From: Cricetomys ansorgei
Taxonomy: Eukaryota > Chordata > Mammalia > Rodentia > Nesomyidae
Direction of reading: 5' to 3'
Assembly (NCBI GenBank): GCA_026225945.1
Contig: JAMJFZ010001088.1
Span: 1 to 64,000 of the forward strand
Length of the DNA stretch: 64,000 bases
The stretch's first letter is position 1, and each line of letters starts with the position of its first letter. Positions 55,284-64,000 of the stretch are shown piece after piece. Below the pieces are notes generated by a model. That model saw nothing but the letters and a program-made list of their open reading frames with translations. It did no database searches and had not been told where the DNA came from. Position numbers and translations under genes: made by a program.

Positions 55284-55715
55284 TAGCCTGACTCTAACTT
55301 AAGATTAGCAGCTATCTTGTTACAAGGTCAAAATAGGTTCATTTCTGGTTACTATAAAACTTAAGCTTTATGCCTTGACCTATTCCTGAAATCTGACACG
55401 TTCCACGCCTTAAGGAATTTGACTCACACCTTGACTGTTCCCTGAACTCTACCTTGACAAGATGTTCTGACAAATCATCTTAAACTGCCACCAGCTTCTG
55501 TACCTCACTTTCCAAATTCTTACTACCAAATTCCTGTGGAAATCCCCAGTCTGCATTTTTCTCCTATAAAAGAGGCCTAAAAAGTTAACTCAACACTGTT
55601 CTCTCAAACTTGGCTTTAGGGAGACGGTCCCGTGCACAGAAAGTAGAGCTTCCTTCATTCACCAAAACTTGAATTGGTGGTCCTTACTTTCATTTGGTGG
55701 CATTAACAATGCAAA
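55284..55715 (+). mobile_element. Second LTR-like block with TATA box
   Basis: Contains a promoter-like cctataaaagaggcc at about 55564 and ends near 'ttggtggtccttactttcatttggtggcattaaca', a shape usual for class I ERV LTRs. No partner LTR or primer site was found. The boundaries and class are tentative. Confidence 0.4.
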
Positions 55716-57482
55716 CTTCTCAAAAAAATTAATAAAAATGTGTCATTTAAAAGTTCATCATTTACTGCCGTTAAAATTCTTGTGAAAACTTTTATCTTCT
55801 AAAGGAAACGTGTGAGAAAGTCACTGTCACTGAATTCTGCTCAGTGTCATTGAACTAGAAGATTCTGGCTGCAGAGCCAGATGATGGCTGGGACTCAGTT
55901 CATTCACCTATGGTTTTCAACCATTTTCTTTTCTTCAGGAAATGTGAAATACTGCCTTCTGGTTCATAATGAGTCTCTTGACGAATGTTTCCATCATCTT
56001 TGGGGAAAAGGTCAACTACCACTTAATTCTCTTTCTAATTTGAGGAGTAAATGCCCTGACTGTGAATTACCTGGAACCCAAATGAAACAAAAATAATGGA
56101 AAGTCATGTGAGTTAGTTACTTGATTTTTAAGATGATTCGTCATTGCCTCTCTACCCTGCCATCCTTCCAGGACAGAGCTTATATTTCAGAACTAATGCG
56201 TGCCTGTTGACATTGTATTTGTTCTGGTAGAACATCCCTTTACACAGTGAGAGTGGAAATCCAGCTGCATACTGTTCTAATAGCTGACCACGTGTGCCTG
56301 CTGTTGAGATCTGCAAACTACAGCAAGAAGCATCCTTCCTTGTGGGCTGGTGCAGGTACTGAAGAATGTAGAGAAGAGGATCATTTATGAAATGACTTTA
56401 GGAGCTGTTTCATATGTAAGATATGACACGACTGGCTATTAATTTGTGTTGCCTTTATATGAAACTGTGTTGACTATTCCTGCTGTTTGACCTTTCTCTT
56501 CTTCAGTGTCCAACATCTCAGGGTGACCTTTAGGTGGCTATACAGAAGACTTTGCTTCCTGATCTGCTGATGTGTATCTGCATTCCACTGGTTCAGGAAC
56601 CTGTATATATCTGAAAGAAAAGGCAGACAAGTTTCTGCTGATGTGGTAAGAAGCTGAGTGTGTGCAGTCTGCCTGTCTGTGTTGCTTTCCTTCCAGATGA
56701 AGGCAGCACAGTGGGGATGATTTGAATATGAAGGTGGGGCATGGGAAAGTGTGCAGGTAGCATGGGGGTTGTAGGTGAGGATGAGCTTCATACCCTGGGA
56801 CGTCAGCTGATTTAAAAGTCTGAGATAGTGCTCCCTGTCACAGAGGAACCCTCATGTCCAACATGATGTTGTAATGTCTGTGATTGTGACTCCTATAAGA
56901 ACAGAGATCTAGGGGTGAAAGCACCAGTGTTGAACTAAAATAGGTCTCCCTGAAATACATGTCATTGCATAAAATTGTAATATCGAGTCTCAGACCTAGC
57001 CAAAGACTTCCACTGAATGGTTCTCCAAATTTTATTTTGCAATTCTTAAAGTTAAAATGACATCACACCATTTTCCCAGTCCTCCTTCTTGCTATCTTAC
57101 CATTTTTCTCGCAGTCACTCTCAAATTCATGGTTTAGTAAAGTGTCCCTATCAGGTTCTGTCACAGGACCCATGACTGCAGTGGGTACAGGTAATTGGCT
57201 AGGATTCCGGGAACAGGCAGGATGCCCCTCTTGTTGAACAAGCATTCAATGAAATAAAGTTACACGGAGCAGCTATTGCTGGATATGTGTGCAACTGTTG
57301 CACCCTTTGGGGCAACCTACATGGTGGTGTTGTGGTCAATAGGCATCAGATTGGTGGCTTCCCTCCCTTGGCAGCTTCGGTAGCACCTGCCAGGATTGTG
57401 ACAGCCAGTCCTCACGGAGGAGGTTTTAGTGCCACATCCAGGACAAATTCTGAGAGCCATGTCCCTAGGGCTTGTTTTTTTC
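55716..57482. other. Unassigned sequence
   Basis: No repeat or gene recognised over about 1.8 kb. Overlapping short frames exist on both strands (for example 56474-56791 minus) without recognisable products. Confidence 0.4.
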
Positions 57483-57680
57483 GCTCTCTTTTTAATATTT
57501 TATTTTTACTCTATGTACAGTGGCATTTTTCTTGCATATATGTCTGTGTGAGGGTGTCAGATCCCCTGGAACAGGAGTTACAGAGAGTTGTGAGCTGCCG
57601 TGTGGGTGCTGTGAATTGAACCCGGATCCTCTGGAGGAGCTGTCAGTACTCTTAACCACTGATCCGTCTCTCTGGCCCCA
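57483..57680 (-). mobile_element. B3 SINE, antisense
   Basis: Reverse order: 'taatattttatttttactctatgtacagtggcatttttcttgcatatatgtctgtgtgagggtgtcagatcccctggaacaggagttacagag', 'tgagctgccgtgtgggtgctgtgaattgaacccggatcctctggaggagc', head complement 'cttaaccactgatccgtctctctggcccc'. The flanks share a gcttg-plus-T-run word. Confidence 0.93.
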
Positions 57681-58009
57681 GAGCTTGCTTTTTTCAGCAA
57701 TAGGGGCTTGCTTTGATTTCGGGAAAGTGACAGCAGCAGCATTGACCTGTAATGTTTTGGGAGTTTTTTGGACCCACACGACCAGGAGCTCACAAAGATG
57801 TTTCTCATGCCAGGGCCCTTGTGTTTGAGGGTTCGGCTTGGGAACTTTGGTTTCAGGATACAACCTTGTCTCCTTTACAGACTCAGTTCTTTCTGGAAAA
57901 TGGCAGGGACAGGGTTTGATTCCTGACTCCTGAGGTTTATTTAACATGCGTCCTTGGCTGCTATGTGTTCATGTTCTGACTGGGCTCCTTCTCTGTCAGC
58001 ATTTGCCCT
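57681..58009. other. Unassigned sequence
   Basis: No repeat or gene recognised. Confidence 0.4.
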
Positions 58010-58810
58010 GTGGTTCTCCCACTTAGGCGTCATCTGAGCTCCTTTGATTTCAGGGCTTAGCCAGGGCTACCTTCATATTGGATTTGAGCCCATGCTCAAA
58101 GCTGCAAATGATCAGTGCTAGGACCTCCATGTAAACACACCAAGGCTCACAGATGGAGATGTTCACCAGTCTTGAATCCCCAAATCAATCCATCGATAGG
58201 CAAATTCACGCAGAATGTGATCAAAGCTTTGTTTAAGATAACAAAATTACCATTAGGAATCATGACCCCATCCCTGCAAAGTCTGACGTGTTTGGGAGCC
58301 CCTGATGGTGATGAACCACAAATACCCTTCCCTCTGGTGCTGGCCCAAGTGCATTGTGTTCAGACTCTACAGCCACTTTCCATGAGTGGGAGCAGCCAGT
58401 TTCCTGCAGCTCAACCTCCTTAGGAAGACGTCCTCTGAAAGTCGATGGGAGATCCTGGTAAATAAATGATGGTAGACCTTTCTTTTCATTCTGTCTGATG
58501 TACTCTCATATCTCTGAACGTAAGTGATGTGTGCATGGGGAAGAGAGTGCTGAGACCTAGATGGGAGAATGGAGCCCTGTGACCATGGATGTCCAGCTGT
58601 CAGAAAGGGCCCTTGATTTACAAGAGCATGTAAAGCCACAGGTTGTTTTCTACAGAAACCTGGATGGAGATGTGTTAGCTATCCTTACTTTCAGGGAAGT
58701 CTCTGGAACACTGGGATGAATGTGGACAACGACCAAAGGAATGGGAGACAGAGATGTATGTAGCTGGATAGTGAACACAACAACACATCTGCCATATCAG
58801 AAGTGGGGCT
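58010..58810. repeat. Duplicated unit, copy B (unknown identity)
   Basis: Aligns collinearly with copy A from 'ctgagctcctttgatttcagggcttagcca' to 'acaacacatctgcca'. The two share long near-identical stretches such as 'tctgacgtgtttgggagcc' and 'gtgcattgtgttcagactctacagccactttcc'. It starts abruptly, without the RSINE1 flank seen with copies A and C, and ends earlier. No recognised product; the plus-strand 102-codon frame is partly shared with copy A (83 codons) but not with copy C. Confidence 0.8.
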
Positions 58811-59214
58811 CCTGAGTACATTGGCCCCTCCGGAAGAGTGACCTGAGTATTCCTCAACCAGAGACAGGAAGGCGCTGTGTGACTTGAGGGTCAGGTGGAC
58901 CTCAAGTATTCACTTGCTGTCCTGAGGGTGATCAGCCTTTACCGGCTAGAGATGGAGCCTGCTCAGTTTCCTGGATACAAGTTCAAAGTCATCGAGTCTC
59001 CTAGGAAGTCAGTGCGGTCATTTCATGAGTGAGTTCAACGTCAGTTTAAAGAGGTAACACTTTTCGCCGCATCAGCAGCAGCACTGTGTGTTACATGATA
59101 CACCATGTGTGCGTCCTGCAAAATCATGCCCTATACCACCTTCCACACCTTCCCACATAGGAATTTTATCCAGTGCCCATCTTCTGGATAAGAAAACCAA
59201 AAACAGAGAAGTTT
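58811..59214. other. Unassigned sequence
   Basis: No repeat or gene recognised. Confidence 0.4.
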
Positions 59215-59501
59215 AACCATTTGGCTGTGTATTTGCATGTATGTGCTTGTGAGTGTGTGAACTGTGTGTTCATATGAGACCCTGTGTACGTGTGTGGATA
59301 TGTGTGAGGATAGAAATCTGTGTTCTTTGTCTTTCTCAATTGCGTTCCACCTCATTTTTGAGACAAGGTCTCTTCTTGAATGAGGAGCTTGAATGACTGT
59401 CTCCAGGGATGCACTTGACTCTGCCTCCCCGGTGCTGGGAGTGTAAGTGTTCACTGCCATACTAGGCTTTTTAAGAACACCACCCGAGATTAACCTCTGA
59501 C

Positions 59502-59538
<37 letters not shown>

Positions 59539-59580
59539 ACACACATGTATATTCTCCCACACACAAAATTAAATTTAATG
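59215..59580 (+). mobile_element. B4 SINE joined to an RSINE1 3' tail
   Basis: A B4 body (59215-59480: 'tgagacaaggtctcttcttgaatgagg', 'ctctgcctccccggtgctgggagtgtaagtg') is followed by 'gagattaacctctgacctacacacacac', a (CA)n of about 16 units (59504-59535), and 'acacatgtatattc'. The tail matches that of the RSINE1 at 53530-53620, upstream of copy A. The simplest reading is that the RSINE1 tail was duplicated with the unit and a B4 later replaced or interrupted its 5' part. Confidence 0.6.
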
Positions 59581-60615
59581 AGAATCACACTAAAATCATT
59601 AAATGCAGGCTCATGTGTAGTAGAAGCTGAAGGATTTTGAGATGTAGGGTTCTCTCATTGAGGTTTCATCCAAGCTCCTTTGATTTCAGGGCTTAGCCAG
59701 GGCTACTTTCATGTTGGGTTTGAGCCCATGCACAAAGCTCAGAAGGATTCATGCTAGGACCTCCATGTGCACAGACCAGGGCTCACTGGTGGACTTTCTC
59801 ACCATTTTTATTCCCCAAATCCATCTGCCAATAGGCCAAAGTACAAGGAATGTGATCAAATCTTTGGTTAGGATGATGCAATCATCATTAGGAATCATGG
59901 CCCCCATCCCTGGAAAGTCTGTTGCTAACCCCCTGATGTTGGTGACCTGCCAACACCCTTCCCTGTGATGCTGGCCCAAGCTCATTGTGTTCAGACTCTG
60001 CAAACTTCTTTTCAGGGTTGGCAACATCCAGGAAACTGAAGCTCAGAACTCAGGAGAATGTCAGTGGAAGACAATGAGGAAAGTCAATGGGAGAACCAGG
60101 GAAGCATGACTGTGGACCTGTCTTTTCATCCTGTCTGATGGACTCTCACATCTGCAAAGGTGAGAGACGTGTGCATGGAGAACAGAGTGCTGAGACCTCG
60201 ATGGGAAGCAGGGGCTCTGTGACCATGGGATGCCCACCTGTAAGGATGGGCCATTGACTGACTAGATCATGTTAAGCCCCATGTTGTTTCCTTACATAAA
60301 CTTGGGATTGTTCTAGGACACTGGAATGACTATGTTGACAAAGACCAGGGCAATGGGAGACAGAGGAGGAGCTATATAGCGAACACACCAACACATCTGC
60401 CATCTACCTTTCCAGATGCTCAGAGGCAGGCCCAGAATAGTTCTGTGTCTGCCTTTGGTTTCTCTAGCTGAAGGAATGAATACAACGCATTAACTCCTCT
60501 GTTGACAAGAGACTACCTGTGTTGTGGCACCAGGCAGGGGAGCACTGGGAGCACATTCGCCCTCATGTGGAGTCTCACTGGAAAACACTTTCCAGATGCC
60601 TGATGCCCTGTAACC
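59581..60615. repeat. Duplicated unit, copy C (unknown identity)
   Basis: Collinear with copy A over about 1 kb, including 'gaaggattttgag', 'gggttctctcatt.aggtttca', 'catcattaggaatcatgg', 'gacgtgtgcatgg', 'tttctctagctgaaggaatgaa' and 'cctcatgtggagtctcactggaaaaca'. More diverged than A is from B, with indels that shift frames. No recognised product. Confidence 0.8.
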
Positions 60616-61032
60616 TATGCTGAACCTTCTGTCCCTCCTCTGCCTCGCAGCCCTTCATCAGCAACTCTCTAAGCCTTGGTGCTCATCTGATTTGGGCACT
60701 GAAGGGGAAGGCCCTTCAGTTTAGACATTTCATCCTTGTGATTTGAAAGTACGTGAGGGCTCTTGCCTACTTGACCCCTTTCTTTAGGTTCCTTTGGGAG
60801 ACTCCAACTAAGGGCAAAATAGGAACGGTGGACACAGGTGCAGGGATCTTCGGGATGAGGTCTGAGCATACAGACATGCGCTGCACACATGGAGACAGGC
60901 AGGTGAGGAAGACATGTGCTCCCTATCCATACGTGTTCTTAAGTTCAAAGATGAAAAACCTCCGTTAGAAATACAGGGAAAGGGCCAGAAGGAGCTTTTC
61001 AGGGAAAACCACGGTAGCATATGTAACTTACA
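60616..61032. other. Unassigned sequence
   Basis: No repeat or gene recognised. Confidence 0.4.
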
Positions 61033-61038
61033 TTTATT
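61033..61038 (-). promoter_or_regulatory. Possible AATAAA polyadenylation signal, minus strand
   Basis: The plus-strand tttatt at 61033-61038 is AATAAA on the minus strand, about 130 bp beyond the end of the 209-codon frame at 61168-61797. A hexamer alone is weak evidence. Confidence 0.2.
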
Positions 61039-61167
61039 AAGAAAGTAAGAACAAAAGTGGATAGGCAGGGGTAGGGCAAGACATGCACAATAACGAATCG
61101 TAAATCTTCAAGGCTTTAGAAGCTTATCCTGTAGGTGACGGCCAGATTACAGACGTTCATGCTCCTT

Positions 61168-61797
61168 CTAGGTTCGCTCTAGTGAGCAATTAAGAAAGCT
61201 CAGGCAACTATATGCAGATGGTAAACGTGCCACCAGAGGAAGATTTAAGGGTTTTCCATGAGATCTTTGCATTAAAATGTGTCTGTCCACTGGATTCAGG
61301 TTCGGGAGCCTTGATTGTGCATCTAAGAATTTTAGTGAACAATCTAGTCCAGGAAAAAAATCAGGTGAAGTCACCATGAGGCATCTAACCACACTTGATC
61401 TCCAAGCATGGCATGCTCTCAGATCATTAAAGAGAATGAGTCTTCCTCCGATGGAAGCCCATGCTGTGTGGATCCGGGTCCTTGCTGTGAGCACAGGATT
61501 AGAAGGAGAGAGGGTGCGGCCCACACACCCTCCATTTGAAGCTGTGCCCCTGATGTTCCTGTGTGGTCCAGACCACAGCCATGATGTCTTGCCACACTGA
61601 TGTGAGGTCACCCGTTTTGGAAGAATAAGCAGGATGGCCCAAAAGCTGGATGTCACACACGGGGATCCAGGATTAGCTCTGATGGGAGTTCCTGGCCTGT
61701 GACTGGAGTGTCTGAACTTCCTTGATGAACATGGCATGGCCAGGGTCGCAGTGACACTTTGGGATGTCAAACAAAAAAATAGTTGACTCATATACAA
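61168..61797 (-). other. Unexplained 209-codon open frame
   Basis: The longest open frame in the window that is not built from a simple repeat. The predicted product is rich in Ser, Arg, Leu and Pro, with no domain, signal peptide or membrane pattern I recognise. A second minus-strand frame over the same DNA holds stretches that also look protein-like, such as 'CHCDPGHAMFIKEVQTLQSQ', but is broken by stops. This leaves open that the region is a decayed exon or retrocopy read in another frame. A rough estimate (about 6,000 stop-to-stop intervals, 209 codons without stop) gives a few tenths of such a frame by chance, so it is not strong evidence for a gene. Confidence 0.15.
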
Positions 61798-62851
61798 TGC
61801 TTGTTATCAGACGAGGTCAGGGTCAGGGGAAGTCCATTTCCTTTAGTCATTAAGGTGAGGTGTTTTTCCCTTGAAGGCATGGCTCCTCTGTGGTGGTACT
61901 GGGTCCCGGGGTAGGATGGAGACGGGGTGCGGCCCACACACCCTTATACTCCAGGCCCAACTTCTTGGGGACAAGGAGCTGCCCTGTATTTAAGGTCTCG
62001 CTGTGGTCTTGCACCTTTGTTAATGATCATGTCACCATCCCCATCCCCACGTGGAGGAGAGGATGTATCCAGATGTCAGTTCATTAGAATCAGAACAATT
62101 TGAGGTTGGTCTGAGGGTCTTGAACAGACTAAGGCATGAGTTGCATTGTTTGTTCCTAAAGAAATCAATTAGATAAGTTTTCGTCTCTGGCACCTACAGG
62201 GTGCAGTGAAACACCCTTGATTAGGTATGGTAAGTCCAAAGCATAGGTGATTTAGGTGAGCCATTGGCACTCACAGTGATGGTGCCATCCTTGCTCACTT
62301 ACGTCGTTACTTGAAGCGTGTGGGTAGAATACACACATCTGGTAGTCAGGGTGTGAATCTTACGTCGGTCAGTATAGGAAGAATTGTAGGCTGTTGAACA
62401 GGACTATGGATGAACAACCTGGAATTTGTGTGCGTTGTGTAAAACCTTGACGTGGTTGGTAGTAAATTCAGGCGTTGGATCAGAAGGTGTTTGGTACACT
62501 CTCTAACCACAACATTGGTTCACTTTAGATGTGGCCCAAGCACACATCTTTGGTTCTAGAGCCTTTTGCTTGTGGATTATTCTGGGCTCAATTGACATTC
62601 ATTAGCCTTTGGGCATTGACTTTCTCAGTGCCACAGTTTGGTGGGGACACAGTCCGTTTCTTGGTACATATCGGCCTCTTGCAGGACTTTGCACCGGCCT
62701 TTGTCTTGTCAATGGATGCTTAGACTCTTCATACGGAGGGATGACCGAGTCCTATATCACCTTAGTCGCTGGTCACAGGTGTATTGAGGGTCAGTGATTG
62801 GTCAAGCGATAACCCCTTCATTGGGTCTGCATTGAGCCTCTGGTATTAAGC
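61798..62851. other. Unassigned sequence
   Basis: No repeat or gene recognised. It contains the 20-mer agggtgcggcccacacaccct-like word (61926-61946) that also occurs at 61512-61532. CpGs are more frequent than in the left half of the window (for example 'cttacgtcgttacttgaagcg', 'cttacgtcggtc'). Confidence 0.4.
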
Positions 62852-64000
62852 AATGGGCCTAGGCCCACAAATCAATCTGCCTTGGCTTGGGCTCCTTGAG
62901 GTTCAGGCCTGGCCCAGGACCACATAACATCCTGCTTTGGGCAGGGACTTGTTGTGGGTCAGGGATTGGCCCAGGCTCACACAGCATCTTGCTGTGGGCC
63001 AGGGCTTCTACTGAGAGGGGTATTGGCCCAGGCCCACATAAAATTCTGTGCTGGGCCTGGGCCGCTTCAAAGGTACAGGTTGGCCCAGGTCCACATAAAC
63101 TGATGCTTTGGGCCTGGGCCTCTTCTGGGTCAGGGATTTGCCCAGGCCCATACATCTTCATCTGCCCGGCTTCTTCTGGGTTAGGGATTGGCCCAGGCCC
63201 ATAATACCATATTGTCTTGGGCCCGGGCTTCCTCCAAGTCAGAGATTGCCCAGGCCCACACAGCAACTTGCTATGGGCCTGGATTGTTCTGGGAGAGGGA
63301 CTGGCCCAGGCCCACATAAAATCCTGTGCTGGGCACAGGCCACTTCAGGGGTCCCGGTTGACCCAGGCCCATATATCCTCCTTCCTTGGGCCTGGGCCTC
63401 TTCTGGGTCTGGGGTTGGCCCAGGCCCGTATATCCTCCTTCCTATACCAGGGCCTCCTCTGGGTCCAGGTTGGCCCAGGCCCATATACCTTTTCCTCCAT
63501 GGGCCCAGGCCTCTTCTGGGTCTGGGGTTGGCCCAGGCCCATATGTCTTTCCTTCATGGGCCCGGGCCTCTTCTGGGTCTGGGGTTGGCCCAGGCCCATA
63601 TATCCTCCTTCCTATATCAGGGCCTCCTCTGGGTCCAGGTTGGCCCAGGCCCATATACTTTTCCTCCATGGGCCCGGGCCTCTTCTGGGTCTGGGGTTGG
63701 CCCAGGCCCATATATCCTCCTTCCTATACCAGGGCCTCCTCTGGGTCCAGGTTGGCCCAGGCCCATATCCTTTTCCTCCATGGGCCCGGGCCTCTTCTGG
63801 GTCTGGGGTTGGCCCAGGCCCATATATCTTTCCTTCATGGGCCCGGGCCTCTTCTGGGTCTGGGGTTGGCCCAGGCCCATATAATCTTTCCTTCATGGGC
63901 CCGGGCATCTTCTGGGTATGGGGTTGGCCCAGGCCCATATATCTTTCCTTCATGGGCCCGGGCCTCTTCTGGGTCTGGGGTTGGCCCAGGCCCATATATC
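62852..64000. repeat. GGCCCAGGCCC minisatellite/satellite, 55-57 bp units, open at the window end
   Basis: At least 19 units built around ttggcccaggcccatat. From 63416 to the end, the unit starts (tggcccagg) lie at 63416, 63471, 63529, 63586, 63641, 63698, 63753, 63810, 63867, 63925 and 63982. Two types alternate: about 57-58 bp ('catgggcccgggcctcttctgggtctggggttgg') and 55 bp ('ctatatcagggcctcctctgggtccaggttgg'). Pairs form a 112-bp higher-order unit (63586-63698-63810). From 62852 to about 63400 units are diverged and irregular. Long frames on both strands (up to 258 codons) arise because the unit lacks stops in several frames. Since 55 is not a multiple of three, they are not a conserved protein repeat. 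Confidence 0.97.

Noticed and set aside
55018..55302. CpG-rich stretch as a gene-associated CpG island
   Set aside because: It lies directly after an LTR-like polyadenylation signal, and no exon or open frame of note follows. A young retroviral leader explains it better, though promoter activity is not excluded.
57287..57619. 110-codon plus frame with a Gly-rich start, considered as a processed pseudogene
   Set aside because: The second half is antisense B3 SINE and I could not match the first half to any known protein.
54156..58639. Paired minus frames in copies A and B as members of a receptor gene family (vomeronasal type considered)
   Set aside because: The two are only similar for a dozen residues before changing frame. 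No transmembrane pattern or family motif could be recognised.
63108..63995. Pro/Gly-rich repeat proteins of up to 258 codons on both strands
   Set aside because: The 55-57 bp minisatellite lacks stops in several frames. The 55-bp units break frame, so no periodic protein is kept.
1..64000. CRISPR arrays, bacterial operons, ribosome binding sites, tRNA or rRNA genes
   Set aside because: The window is plainly mammalian nuclear DNA. Tandem repeats seen are microsatellites or minisatellites without unique spacers, and tRNA-like words belong to SINE heads.

Overview
The window is repeat-dense mammalian nuclear DNA from a muroid (mouse-like) rodent. The SINEs decide this: B1, B3 (B2 family) and B4/RSINE1 elements are present together, which is a muroid signature. 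They lie with Lx-type rodent LINE-1, MT and ORR1-type MaLR LTRs, URR1-type hAT elements, and older MIR and L1M relics. I see no rat-type ID element and no young mouse-type B2, which leans towards a cricetid (hamster, vole or deer-mouse group). That is inference only; the species is not fixed by what I can read. I found no convincing protein-coding gene, tRNA, rRNA or CRISPR array. The long open frames come from simple repeats, the right-end minisatellite, or the decayed LINE-1.

Left part (1-29 kb): mostly unique-looking intergenic or intronic DNA with scattered repeats. The clearest structures are an MT LTR inserted in a B4 SINE with a 5-bp target duplication (844-1243), nested MaLR LTRs (3.2-3.9 kb), a URR1 hAT element with its 8-bp duplication (9611-9819), a MaLR provirus with a tRNA-Leu-like primer site (14.1-15.0 kb), several LINE-1 3' ends, a G24 homopolymer and a nearly identical 43-bp tandem duplication. 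Several AT-rich, repeat-free blocks look like possible conserved noncoding elements, but this cannot be shown from one sequence.

Middle (29.3-38.6 kb): one long plus-strand LINE-1 (5' region, ORF1, ORF2, 3'UTR), heavily decayed. Its inter-ORF spacer has expanded into a roughly 760-bp (CA)n tract with higher-order repeats. A class II ERV LTR with a tRNA-Lys-like primer site, a B1 with matching target duplications, and a second ERV of the same family with its polypurine tract are inserted into it. From 38.6 to 53 kb comes a mosaic of SINEs and MaLR LTRs, including a B4 split by two antisense B3s and a solo class II LTR inside an MT LTR with a 6-bp duplication.

Right part (53-64 kb): this is different in character. 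Three diverged copies of a unit of about 0.8-1 kb, of unknown identity, lie in direct order at 53.6, 58.0 and 59.6 kb. Between the first two are a CpG-rich, young-looking LTR and a second LTR-like block. An unassigned stretch (61-62.8 kb) follows, with a 209-codon minus-strand open frame and an internally repeated motif. From 62,852 to the end runs a GGCCCAGGCCC minisatellite/satellite made of 57- and 55-bp units. It is degenerate on the left, regular on the right, and runs off the window. Together this looks like the edge of a tandemly duplicated or heterochromatic domain.
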